Positions 1 to 9,445 of a stretch of DNA of 23,711 nucleotides are shown one piece after another. The notes below the pieces were generated by a model. It did no database searches, was not told the DNA's origin, and was given only the letters and a program-made list of their open reading frames with translations. The stretch comes from Blattamonas nauphoetae (Eukaryota; Preaxostyla; Oxymonadida): the NCBI GenBank assembly GCA_033064195.1, contig JARBJD010000685.1, positions 1 to 23,711 on the forward strand, given 5' to 3'. Numbering within the stretch: position 1 is the first letter of the stretch; each line of letters opens with the position of its first letter. Made by a program: the position numbers and the translations under genes.

Positions 1-50
1 GCTTGAATTGAACTGGCATGATGCAGAAAAAATGAAGTGAGAATAGAAAA

Positions 51-75
51 GAGGTGTGATCCATGATCACACCTC
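51..75. repeat. perfect 10-bp stem hairpin
   Basis: GAGGTGTGAT at 51-60 is the exact reverse complement of ATCACACCTC at 66-75, with a five-base loop. It lies just beyond the 3' side of the weak minus-strand open frame at 117-353. No function can be assigned. Confidence 0.7.
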
Positions 76-90
76 ATACAGTAATCTACA

Positions 91-104
91 GACCTGATCA
101 GGTC
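91..104. repeat. perfect 14-bp palindrome
   Basis: GACCTGATCAGGTC is a perfect palindrome without a loop, 16 bases beyond the hairpin at 51-75. It could be a dimeric protein binding site or chance. Confidence 0.6.
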
Positions 105-322
105 CCTGCATAGAGATCAAATACATTGACAGGGCCTTTGTATATCTCTCTGGAGAAGAGGACTGAAAGAACGGAACATCACACCTCTGACGAGAAGGAT
201 GTCAAGGAAATAAACAGGACGGTTGGTTGTTGACTGGAGTTGCCCTTTCGTGTAGGGACCGAGTTCAGGGAGAACCGTGTCAACCATCAATCCGTACACG
301 TTCTTTACCTTAGGTCGGCATC

Positions 323-363
323 CTCCGAAAACCCGTGTCCTATCATAGGACACGGGCTCGGAG
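323..363. repeat. 40-nt extended palindrome
   Basis: CCCGTGTCCTAT (332-343) and ATAGGACACGGG (345-356) form a perfect 12-bp inverted repeat around one central base. CTCCGA (323-328) and TCGGAG (358-363) extend it with a small offset. This is the strongest palindrome in the left flank. Confidence 0.75.
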
Positions 364-828
364 CTTAATTAGGCGATGGGAGGGTTATGTCTACAAAGCA
401 TGAAAATGATGTCAAATACAGTGGTACCCTTTGATTTGAAACACAGACTACATTTTCACATCCATTTTGGATGAATTAGATACGAAAAGGGTGGCTGAGA
501 TTTGATCAGACCTGTCAAAATGATTATGGTCCGATCAGTGTCGTAATTCGACAAAATACATTTCTTTCATCACAAACATCACATGATGGAGAAATTTACA
601 TGACAGAAGTGGGAAATTGATGAATGTGAGATCAGGGATAGTCCAGATGAAAGAGATCAGAGCCACCAACAATGCAGATTGTATCTCAACATGTGCAACG
701 GCCATTTCACTCCAATGGTCAATGGTGTCTTTTCTCTGCCTCCACTCATCCTCTTCTTACGCTGGGCCATTTCCTTCCTCTCCTTCACACACTTCTCCGT
801 CGGCACCTGTGATCGCCTCAGTAGTATA

Positions 829-1900
829 GTAGACGATTTGGGAACCAGATTGAAATAGTCGTTGAAATCAGAAACGAAAAGTCAATTCCGATTGACCATT
901 TCTAAATCTTGTATTAAAAGGAATTTAGGCCATTTCAACGATGCCAATATTTGACCTAAATTCCAAAAATATGTTCAATATTTCGACCTCATTTTAAGCG
1001 TCAATTTTGAAGCAAATTTTTGTCATATTCCAAAAATGTTGTCACTTTTTTCGATGTTTTTTCACTTTTGAACTCGAACAAAGTGAATCCAACTTGAGAA
1101 CCACTCTGAAAAAATTCGAAAAAAATTCTAAAATGTAGGGGACGATGTGAGTCGTCGATCAAAACAATCCCGATGAAAATCGGTTGAGAATTCGTGGAGC
1201 TACGTACCGAACTGTGGTCAAAAAATGGAGCAAAAAGTCGATTTTCAGATTTCGCTACTAACAACCACTTTATGTCTCAAATTCACCTCAAACACCTTCT
1301 AAAATTACAAAATCGATTTTAAAAGGTGAGATTCGCGATAAAAACACTTTTGGAAAAAGTTTGATCCGACCCATTGGGGATTTTACGAGTCGAAATTTTC
1401 GAGATAAGGTATGGACCCTGTCTTCCATCATCTTTCGCTCAGGAATCGTCCTCTTATGACGCCTTTAGCATTAGATCAGTTAAGAACGCCTTTTGGCGAC
1501 TTTAGGTATGAACCTTTTCACGTCACGATCCTTCGGACACTTTTTGTCAATTTTCATTTTAACGATTTTCACGTCAACCACTTCACAATTACATTCAAGC
1601 GACGCTTTTTGAGATTTCGAGTTTACTGGTGACATTAGTTCTCTCCTGGAGGGTCGGTTTTTTCACATCACACACTTGACGCATCATTTCCGCCAACATT
1701 TTCACTATATGAATTTTGCCCCGAATTTCTCCCACAAATCCTTCATTCTCACTGTCCGACAAAGCTGTGCTCAAATTTCGAGACACTTTTGTCGGATAGT
1801 TGTTCCATAATGTCACATTTTCGTGTTTCAACATCTCACGTTTTCACCGTGTTTGTCACTTCAAAACACCTTCAACCCTTTCTTCTCTCATCTTTTTTCA
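829..1900 (+). repeat. left terminal inverted repeat
   Basis: The reverse complement of 20640-22317 aligns along this whole stretch with small gaps. The best block is 1155-1219 against 21309-21373, where about 58 of 65 bases agree. Other matching landmarks are the string TTTATGTCTCAAATT near 1270 and TTTTGTCGGATAGTT near 1791. Overall identity looks clearly lower than in the best block. Open frames such as 1001-1264 here and 21234-21482 on the right resemble each other only because the DNA is repeated, and are not genes. Confidence 0.85.
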
Positions 1901-2139
1901 CCATTTCACATTCAATCTCTTCGTCATTCCTCTTCATTTTCGTCATCTCACGAGCATTCTTTCGACCGTCTACACCTCACGAGCACATCACAACAACTCA
2001 TTTTTATCAACTTTTTGCTTATTTGGAACAAAAGAATGTGAATGAAGCAACAATGAAGTGGGCAAGTATGATAGCAAAGGCTGAGACGGAAGATGTGAAA
2101 ATTGTGGGTAAGTATTGAGATTTACGAACGTGTTCAGGC
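1901..2139. other. non-coding spacer between TIR and tandem array
   Basis: T-rich sequence without a convincing gene. A short plus-strand open stretch ends at a consensus-like splice donor (GGTAAGT, 2107-2113), but no matching upstream exon or acceptor is evident. Confidence 0.4.
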
Positions 2140-3640
2140 AAATTTCACAAAAAGATGAAAACAAGTGAGTGAAGTGAGAATGAGACGATAAAACAAAATC
2201 ATGTACCAGATCGGAGCGATCATGATCCTTCGCGTTCCGTTGGTACACCACTTCACCTTATGAACGGGTTCGTCAAAATTTCACAAACAAAGAGAAAAAG
2301 AGTGATTGAAGTGAAAACTAAAAGATAAAACAAAATCTCGTACCAGATCTGAACGATCTTTGTTGTTCACGTTTCATTGGTACACCCACTTCACTCTTAT
2401 GAACGAGTTTGACCAAAATGTTTCTAATTAGAGTAAAATTGTGAAGTGAAACAATGTTAGCAACGATAAAGTGAAGTGACGTACCAGATCTCTCCAATCA
2501 TTGTTTTCCTCACTTCGTTGGTACACCACTTCACCTTATGAACGCGTTCATCAAAATTTCAGAAAAGAAGAGTAATGAAAAGCGAGTGAAGTGAAAACTA
2601 AACGATAAAACACATTCATGTACCAGATCTCACCGATCATTTCAGATTGAGTCTCGTTGGTACACCAGTGTGTTTTATGAAAGAGTTTGGCAAAAATGTC
2701 AATAATGAGATCAAAATAGTGAAGTGAAACAAGGTTTGAAGTGATAAAACACAATCATGTACCAGATCTTACACTTCATTTTTATCTTGACGATCAAACA
2801 TTTTAGTTCTGTGTTCAACCTTGTTTTGATAAAAAGAGAATTGAAATCAAAGAGTTGTGAAATGAAACGATAAGGTAAAGTGGTGTACCTGATCTGGACG
2901 ATCACTTCAGATCGCGTTTTGTTGGTACACCGTTGTGTTTTAGAAAAATGAAGAGTACAAATCGAAGAGTAGTGAAGTGTAAAAGGTGAAATGAGAATCA
3001 AATCAAAGTAAAACAAAGTGGTGTACCAATGCATACAATTTTACCGATGAATCACGAAGTTTTTCGAGCAAAGATGAGGATCAAAATGTTGTTCACGTCA
3101 TTTTAAATTTTAATTTTGAAAAAGTGAGAGACAATGAAAAAATTGACAATGAAGTGAAAATGAGAGGATAAAGTGAAGTGGTGTACCAGAAAAGAGAATG
3201 ACAAAAGTGAAGTGAAAATTCTGGTACAAAAGTGTGTCTTATAAAGAGATAATACAAAAAGAGAACAAACCTGTTTCAAATATTCAGTGAACAGCACTTT
3301 CGGGTCATAAGACGCAATAGTGTACCTGAGTTTGATGATCACGCAGATTGGGTACAAGAGAAAGTTTTATAAAGAGATGAACAAAAAAGAAGAACATACT
3401 AGTGATTTGTCGGTTGTGACACATTCTTTTAAGTGATAAGAAGCAACGATGTACCCAAAATCCAAGGTCGTCACAGGACCGATCAGCGTTGGTACATGAA
3501 TGAGTTTTATGAAAGAATAAACAAAAAAAGAGAACAAACCTGTCGAAGAGAAGTCGGAAATGAAATTCCAGAAGATAAAACATAATAGTGTACCTGAACG
3601 AGAGAGTCAGAAAAAAGTGAAGGATCGAGAACGAGAATGA
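2140..3640. repeat. tandem array, about eleven ~139-bp diverged units
   Basis: GTACC recurs at 2203, 2340, 2481, 2620, 2759, 2884, 3023, 3183, 3322, 3451 and 3590, so spacing is mostly 137-141 bases (range 125-160). In most units a GGTAC follows about 39-40 bases after the GTACC start (2242, 2379, 2520, 2659, 2924, 3223, 3491; 29 bases at 3351), giving an inverted pair per unit. Units also share GAAGTGA-rich stretches and GATAAAAC before the GTACC. The minus-strand open frames here repeat a HKTHxCTN-like peptide only because the DNA repeats. The array lies just inside the left TIR, upstream of the fibre gene. Possible roles are an origin, a packaging or protein-binding array, or an enhancer. 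Confidence 0.85.
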
Positions 3641-3850
3641 GTTGGCAAAAAAGAAGAGAGAACAAATGAGAAACTAGAAAGTGAAACACACCAAAATCAA
3701 ACGGTAAAGAGCCGTCAGGAACAAGAAGGAAGGATCGAGTCCCATTGAAGTACTTTCGCTGATCAAACAAGACTGATCGAACCCATCGATGAGAGGATCG
3801 AAGACTCGGAAGATCTCAAATGATAAAACACGAATGAAAATTTATTATTG

Positions 3851-3869
3851 AATTTTTAATTTGTATTAA
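3851..3869 (+). promoter_or_regulatory. promoter-like motif of the fibre gene
   Basis: AATTTTTAATTTGTATTAA runs directly into the ATG at 3870, giving TAAATG at the start. The same string, with small changes, precedes the genes starting at 19795 and 22068. Confidence 0.6.
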
Positions 3870-4910
3870 ATGAATCCAACTGAATTGTCCAACGAAAGAC
3901 GTCGAGTATGTTCAGAACAAGCATTAATTGAATCAATGAGAGAAGAGAACTGTTCGCTAGTCTCTGGGTATGTCAGAAATAATGTGCCGGTGACGTATGT
4001 TCATGAGGGATTGTCAAGAATTTTAATTCCAATGAAAGAGCAAACAAAAATGAATCGACAAAAATACAATTCACAAATGATTGAGAAAATGATTGATCAT
4101 AATCACTCAACAACCAACGAGAATTCGGCAGTGATTGACTCACTTCAGAAGACAACAGAAGCACATAAGACAGCGATATCATCAATCCAAAAAGTAGTCA
4201 GCACAAATGGATCGATCACGACACCAACAATAGGAGGATTGATCAGTGTGAATGGAGCGAATTGGAACATATCAGAAGGATCACTTCCGAAGTATCCTGG
4301 AACATATCCGGCTTCAACATTTAAGTCTGGCATTTCAATTTCACAATCGATTGCAGAAACTTCAGGAATTCAGTTCAATGGTGATGGAATAATTATGTGG
4401 TCACCGTGTGACTCACCAGCTTTGTATTACTACGATGAGGACACAGGTTCAGGAGTGTTTTCAATATCCACAACAGGAAGTTTTTTTCAACTGTCAGACA
4501 GAAGAGTCAAAAGGAATATTGAACCATATCCTGATGTTCTTGAGCAACTGAATAAAGTGGAAATTGTGCAGTACCAATTCAACACATCTGACTCGAAGAT
4601 CAACAAAGTTACAAGACAAATCGAGAACGAAACCAATGAAGAACACTTGAAGAACTGCAAAGAGAAATGTGAATGTTTGAAGAAGGAAAGTGAGAAGAAA
4701 CACATTGGAGTGATTGCACAACAGATCCAAGAGATATTCCCAGAGGTTGTGAATGATTCCAATCCAGATTGTCTTCAAGTTGATTATGCAGAACTCTCTT
4801 GTTTCTGTATCAAAGCCATTCAGGAATTATCCTCTATCGTCGGACAACAACAGACACTCATCAATGAACTGATCCAAAAATATAACTCACTAATCAATAC
4901 TCCAACATGA
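3870..4910 (+). CDS. fibre-like protein with C-terminal S74 self-cleaving chaperone domain
   Basis: 346 residues, looks whole. Residues about 10-47 are one copy of the NCxL-type module found in two other genes of this element. Residues 55-110 are polar and probably coiled coil. A Gly/Ser-rich beta-type region (112-205) follows. Residues 208-335 match the Peptidase S74 intramolecular chaperone seen in phage tail spikes and in the MYRF family: LSDRRVKRNIEPY with Ser209-Asp210 and Lys214, then HIGVIAQQIQEIFPEVV and a VDYAEL motif, with a charged insert (243-277) and a C-terminal helix. In that family the domain trimerises, drives folding of the preceding shaft and cuts itself off before the Ser. 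By analogy this is a trimeric spike or receptor-binding protein on the particle. An MYRF-like released factor is the main alternative. The ATG is chosen because the TAAATG promoter motif ends on it. Its 3' end overlaps the convergent capsid gene by 17 bases. Confidence 0.85.
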   Translation: MNPTELSNERRRVCSEQALIESMREENCSLVSGYVRNNVPVTYVHEGLSRILIPMKEQTKMNRQKYNSQMIEKMIDHNHSTTNENSAVIDSLQKTTEAHKTAISSIQKVVSTNGSITTPTIGGLISVNGANWNISEGSLPKYPGTYPASTFKSGISISQSIAETSGIQFNGDGIIMWSPCDSPALYYYDEDTGSGVFSISTTGSFFQLSDRRVKRNIEPYPDVLEQLNKVEIVQYQFNTSDSKINKVTRQIENETNEEHLKNCKEKCECLKKESEKKHIGVIAQQIQEIFPEVVNDSNPDCLQVDYAELSCFCIKAIQELSSIVGQQQTLINELIQKYNSLINTPT

Positions 4911-6842
4911 GATCAACCAGAAATTCATAATACTCTTTATTTATTTTTCCATTGATTGTCTCCGATGTCTCCATCTCGATTGATTCACCAGAACTGTCTT
5001 TGAACCAGATCTTCACAATTGATTGTCGAGTGCTTAATTCCCACTTCTTTCGCTTCGCAATCTGTTCATTACAGAAAGCAACATCTGAATCATTGAAGGC
5101 ATCAGTCTGGATCCAATCACCATGGATTGTAATATGCTGTGGAATATCTTTTGAAATGACAGTTGTTGAACCATTAATTTCTTCCTTCACATGAATGAGT
5201 TTGCAGTCAAGGAAGTGAACATATTTTTGATTTCTGGAATTGGTAAAATCAGGAGGAAATTGAGCAGTGAGAATTCTGAATTGAGAAATAACGCTTCACC
5301 ATTGGTGTTTTCTACAAAAAATAAAATGTCATATTTGATTCTTAATAACCTCTTCACTTCTTCATAAGCTTCTTGGAGTCGACGATCAATGACATATCGC
5401 ACTCGTGGTTGTCCATTCTCAATCCAGAACAGCCAGTATGTCGCTTGATGTAGTGCTAGAATTGGTGGAGGAGGACCTTCTGGAGTTGATGTGAAATATG
5501 GATCATGCTGACCTTGAATGATTGGAGTTCCTCTGAAGACAATATTGACTGATTCAGCTGTCGAAATACCTTCTTCTCCACCAGCAATTTCACTACGATC
5601 TGTTGGAACCATGAATGTGAAGCATGTCTCGTCTGTGATGGGTCTTCTTCTCGATCTTTGTTTTTCTTCTCTATTGAAGATATATTTATAAACGCGAGAT
5701 GAACAGATGGAATTCTCAAACTCTTCTGTTGCGGAACAACCAATGAAATCACCATTCACCATCATCATTTGATAGAACTCTGGTGATATTGTTGATATCG
5801 GGAAATTGGGAAAGTTGGATCCAAGCATTTCGAAGTGACCAACGTAATGAGGATTTCTAAAGACTGTACACTTGTTAGGTCTTTCAGGGAATAAGCACAT
5901 TAGATTCATGAGATTGTTGAGTTTGATACTAATGTTCGATCTCACTCCCATCGCTGTTGCTTTTGATTGAAATGATTGAGTGTCAATTCTTTCTGCTTTC
6001 AGAACATAAAGAGTCTTCGAATAAGTGTTGAAGAGGGATTGTTTTGTTGCATCAGTGATTTGATATCCATAACAAACTGTCGTGACTTTGTCCACTGATG
6101 AAGCAAGAACTGTGGTAGTGTCTTCCATAGTTAAAATCTCCACAACATCCCCAGATGTGGTCATCATTTGTTGTATTGGATTTCCTATTTGTGTAAATTC
6201 CTGTGAAACAGTTGTGAATTCTCCATGGTACATAAATTCCATGTCTCGTGGACGCAGATTACCAAAGATGGAATTCGGGTACTGATCAAAGGTACTCAGT
6301 GGAAGGAGATTCACAAATGGAATCACCAACGGAATAGTACATGTGAGGAGTTGTCCATCCAACGAACCCTCCACATTAATGTGATAGAATCCACAGACAC
6401 TCGGATCCATTCTCTGAACATTTTCCCACAGGCTATAACAATGCTTCATGTTGTTTTTCTCCTCAAATGACTTGAAAGTGTGATACAGAAATGATTCATG
6501 GATGTGATTGTTCTGGAGTGTGTTGTCAATAATGTTTCCTTGACTATCGACGAGTCTCATGTCCCGAATTGCATCTGAGGATGATTTGAATCCGTAGAAC
6601 ATTCCACGAAGTCCAAGATAAGAATTACTGTTACCGTCTGAACCCAATCTCGGAACAGTAACAGTAAGATCGATACGCAAATGACTCTTCGCAAATTCAG
6701 TCACATCATGACCATCATAGCACAATGGAACTTCAATCTCATCTCCGATTCTGCATGGCATAGGAGGATTTGTTGGATGTACTTCCTGAATTGAGTAGAT
6801 GTGAGGTTCTGAATCCCACTGTTTTGGCATATATGATTGCAC
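4894..6842 (-). pseudogene. second, divergent Polinton-type capsid paralogue (broken)
   Basis: The longest open stretch is 551 codons (5187-6842, first ATG at 6830). It parallels the main capsid protein at 7552-9417 in order and spacing. KHCYSLWENVQRMDPSVCGF corresponds to HCHTPWQNAWNHDESVAGVY. YPNSIFGNLR corresponds to YPKCLFGDLK. Near the C terminus PIIQGQHDPYF corresponds to PIYQGNLDTYY, and PPPILALHQATYW corresponds to PAPILATTATTWW. It is therefore inferred to be a double-jelly-roll capsid homologue with a longer C-terminal part, perhaps a minor or vertex shell protein. The gene appears broken about once. A MITE (6849-7443) sits directly upstream, and the promoter-like motif that would serve this gene is beyond it at 7511-7525. 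It converges on the fibre gene. Confidence 0.75.
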
Positions 6843-6848
6843 TTCATA

Positions 6849-7443
6849 GATGTGTCATTAACCCGGTCCGTGTCAACAACCCGGAACCTGGGGTTGAAAT
6901 AAACCGTTTTGGTCAAACTAAGAAAAAAATAAAATTTGAGAATTCAATTCCGCGGGGAATCGGAGAAAACCTCAAAATACTATCAACAGCAGGAACACAC
7001 CCATTTTTTCAAACTTTTGCAGCTCATATCTCCACAACCAGATATCCGTTTTACACCAAATAAAAAGCGTTTTTATCGTGAATATATCGAAAAAAGACTC
7101 ACAAAAAAATAAATTTTTTTTTCCCAAATGTTTTTTTGTGGAGAAAAATGACGTTTTTTCGCAACTTTCCAAATACCCTACATTTTTTTTTCAAAATTTT
7201 TTCAATATTTTAGTTTCACGAAAAAAACGTTTCTGTGGAAAGTTTCATCAAAATTGGTCCACAGGTTGTGGAGATATGATTTGGACACACTACCAAAAGG
7301 GCCTTAAACGAGGTTTTTTGGGGTTTTCTCTGATTCGCCAAGAGAGAAAATTCTCAAATTTTATTGTTTTCTTAGTTTGACCAATATGGTTTGTTTCAAC
7401 CCCATGTTCCGGGTTGTTGACAGAATCGGGTTAATGACACATC
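6849..7443. mobile_element. palindromic MITE, TA-flanked, inserted in the Polinton
   Basis: Its ends are inverted copies: GATGTGTCATTAACCCG at 6849-6865 and its reverse complement ending at 7443, each flanked by TA (6847-6848 and 7444-7445). The inverted similarity goes on inward for most of the 595 bases: CAACAACCCGGAAC strings near both ends, GGTCAAACTAAG near 6911 and its complement near 7375, and TCTCCACAACC near 7030 with its complement near 7268. It is therefore a fold-back, non-autonomous element. TA target duplication and long TIRs point to the Tc1/mariner superfamily, but no transposase is encoded and the assignment is inference. The two short open frames inside are chance. It lies between the two capsid genes. 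Confidence 0.88.
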
Positions 7444-7510
7444 TATCAATTTGTTCGATTAGTGTCGATGTTGGTTTGGATTGATTTGATCTGATACTTC
7501 TCATTTATAG

Positions 7511-7525
7511 AAAAATAAAAAATAC
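7511..7525 (-). promoter_or_regulatory. promoter-like T-run beyond the MITE
   Basis: On the minus strand this is a TTTTTTATTTTT run followed by CTATAAATG (ending at 7502). This is the same layout as other gene starts in the element. The second capsid gene lies downstream on the far side of the MITE. Confidence 0.5.
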
Positions 7526-7551
7526 AATATCATTATTTTCTTTTGTCATTT

Positions 7552-9417
7552 TCAATTTGGATTAATTCCTAAATCTTTATGTAATGTTTTCAATGTGTGA
7601 TTAGGATAGTACTCAACTTTTGGTTCACCATTGCTGTATCGCAAGACCCACCACGTTGTTGCAGTAGTTGCAAGTATCGGTGCTGGAGGATGCGTAAATG
7701 TTGTCATATCACCACCACTTTGACTTGGGTTGAATACATTATAGTATGTGTCAAGATTCCCTTGATATATTGGATGTGATCTCAAAGTGACAGCAGTGTT
7801 TCCTTTTGAACTGATCGAATCATTGCAGTTTGTTGGACATCCACTTCTCTGGGTTGAGAAGCATAAAAGAAAATCAGAATTGTCATGAATTGGTCGTACT
7901 CTTGTCATTGTCTCATTGGGATAATTCTGATCACCAGTGAGTTTCTCTTCAACGAGAGAATCTGTAAGTGATCGCTCCAAATCATCTGGAACAGTTAGAT
8001 AAGAATCAAGGTTGAGAGTTGACAATGCGATCTGATAAAAGCGAGCTCCAATTGTGGTTGTCGGTTGATCTGGATAGTATTTGTCGAGTAGTTTCACTTG
8101 GATGTTCTTCTGCATTGGATTATGGAAACAAGTGACTTCATTGTCGTAATGACGAAACAGGAGCATAATATCCTTTGCGTTCACAAGGACCATTTGTTGA
8201 GTACAATCAATACCTGATGGAGTCGGTGTCTTCTGAAATGGATAGAATGAGATCTTCTCTGCTGGAATGGTTCCAGGACGATTCTGATACATCTCTTTAA
8301 GCTTCAATTTTGCATCTTTTTTCATATTGTATCCAGCACTCATGCAATACACATCATCAATTTGATATTGCAATATATTCAGTGAGATGTACTGATCCAC
8401 GAATTCTGGTTCTTTAGTGACTGTTCCAGCTGTATTATACACGATGTCTTGAGTCACTGTTGGTTGCTGAAATGATTGACCAATTTGAACGAAGTTCTTT
8501 GTGCATGAGGTGACAAGATTATTCAGAAAATAGGGACGATGTTGAATGCAATTGAGAATTGCTGCTTTAATAGTTGGCGCTGCAGCTGTTCCAGTTACGA
8601 GTGATGATAGGGTATTTTTCAAAGTGAGTTCAGGATTTACAGAACAACAAACAAATGCATCTTCATTCATATGAACACTCAATTTCAAATCACCAAAGAG
8701 ACATTTTGGATAGTCAGTCATTCCAGAGACTATCAGTAGATCTTCAAGATTAATCGACACACGAATTGGTACATCAATAGTGTCTTGAAACACTCCTGTT
8801 CCTGACGTCGTTGTAAAATCAGAAAGTGGAATATAAACACCAGCAACTGATTCATCATGATTCCATGCATTCTGCCATGGAGTGTGACAATGTTTTCGAT
8901 TCTCCAATTGACTCTTCGGTTTGATCATATTGTAGATGTGAGACTCCATTGAAACATCATTGTTTGTTGTGCTTATGATTCTCTGATTGTTGTGAAGAAC
9001 AGTAAGGTCACGAAAGATTGATGCTGAATGCTTGAGTCCAACGAAGATGAAGATTCTCTCATTCATGAACGATCCAACCTTTCCAGCTGTAGTTTGCCAA
9101 TTATTGAGTTTCAATGTTGCAGTCATTGTGAACGTAATGAAGGAATCATCAATTTGACAAATGTCTTGATTGCCAGTCAATGGAATGATTATCTCTTGTC
9201 CTGTATAGAAGCGTGCATTCTCTGATGGTTTCAATTCTTGAATCGAAGTACTGTGGGCTCCATCATTCATGAGGTAATTGATGTGATGTTCGGACATCAG
9301 TTGTTGTTGTATTTGACCCATGTCATCTCTTGTGTATTCTATCCTTCCAGTGGTATTTCCAGTCAGTGATGATGCTCCAGTTCTTTTGTTTGTCAGATGT
9401 GTTAAATGTGAGTTCAT
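7552..9417 (-). CDS. major capsid protein, Polinton double-jelly-roll type
   Basis: 621 residues, looks whole, and within the usual length of Polinton/adintovirus major capsid proteins. Familiar stretches are GQEIIIPL (73-80, first strand of the N-terminal jelly roll), GLKHSASIFRDLTVLHNN (127-144), ESHIYNMIKPKS (158-169), HCHTPWQNAWNHDESVAGVY (176-195), DYPKCLFGDLKL, and C-terminal PAPILATTATTWWVL. In known relatives this protein forms trimers that tile an icosahedral shell. It is the first of a minus-strand cluster with the small MAPG proteins, each gene having its own T-run. The start is the ATG in TAAAATG behind the T-run at 9424-9436. The assignment comes from recognised sequence patterns; a structure prediction would settle it. 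Confidence 0.85.
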   Translation of the reverse strand: MNSHLTHLTNKRTGASSLTGNTTGRIEYTRDDMGQIQQQLMSEHHINYLMNDGAHSTSIQELKPSENARFYTGQEIIIPLTGNQDICQIDDSFITFTMTATLKLNNWQTTAGKVGSFMNERIFIFVGLKHSASIFRDLTVLHNNQRIISTTNNDVSMESHIYNMIKPKSQLENRKHCHTPWQNAWNHDESVAGVYIPLSDFTTTSGTGVFQDTIDVPIRVSINLEDLLIVSGMTDYPKCLFGDLKLSVHMNEDAFVCCSVNPELTLKNTLSSLVTGTAAAPTIKAAILNCIQHRPYFLNNLVTSCTKNFVQIGQSFQQPTVTQDIVYNTAGTVTKEPEFVDQYISLNILQYQIDDVYCMSAGYNMKKDAKLKLKEMYQNRPGTIPAEKISFYPFQKTPTPSGIDCTQQMVLVNAKDIMLLFRHYDNEVTCFHNPMQKNIQVKLLDKYYPDQPTTTIGARFYQIALSTLNLDSYLTVPDDLERSLTDSLVEEKLTGDQNYPNETMTRVRPIHDNSDFLLCFSTQRSGCPTNCNDSISSKGNTAVTLRSHPIYQGNLDTYYNVFNPSQSGGDMTTFTHPPAPILATTATTWWVLRYSNGEPKVEYYPNHTLKTLHKDLGINPN

Positions 9418-9423
9418 TTTAAC

Positions 9424-9436
9424 AAAAATAAAAAAA
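9424..9436 (-). promoter_or_regulatory. promoter-like motif of the major capsid gene
   Basis: A minus-strand TTTTTTTATTTTT run ends 6 bases before the ATG at 9417. The start context is TAAAATG. Confidence 0.6.
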
Positions 9437-9445
9437 CTGCATTGC

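Larger units (their letters stand above)
1..828. other. left flanking DNA, presumed host
   Basis: This stretch lies outside the left TIR and looks richer in G+C than the element. I see no gene I can name. A 78-codon open frame on the minus strand (117-353) begins at GTG inside a palindrome and resembles no family I know. A 74-codon minus-strand run (535-756) contains a hydrophobic stretch but no clear start. Either could be an exon or chance. Three perfect or near-perfect palindromes lie within the first 365 bases and are listed separately. Nothing else is recognisable between 365 and 828. Confidence 0.5.

Noticed and set aside
1001-1264. Open frame resembling the one at 21234-21482
   Set aside because: Both lie in the TIRs. 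The similarity comes from the DNA repeat, no start motif is present, and the rest of the TIR does not code.
1789-2118. Plus-strand 109-codon open frame, ending near a GGTAAGT string
   Set aside because: Phe/Ser/His-rich low-complexity translation of TIR and T-rich DNA. No acceptor or continuing exon could be found.
2551-3583. Minus-strand open frames with recurring HKTHxCTN-like peptides
   Set aside because: They are translations of the tandem DNA repeat, are short, shift frame from unit to unit and have no promoter motif.
2140-3640. A CRISPR-like array
   Set aside because: The units are about 139 bases, diverged along their whole length, with no short conserved repeat and unique spacers, and the context is eukaryotic.
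6770-7380. Open frames over the MITE as possible transposase
   Set aside because: They follow the palindromic arms, contain no DDE/D motifs and are far shorter than a transposase.
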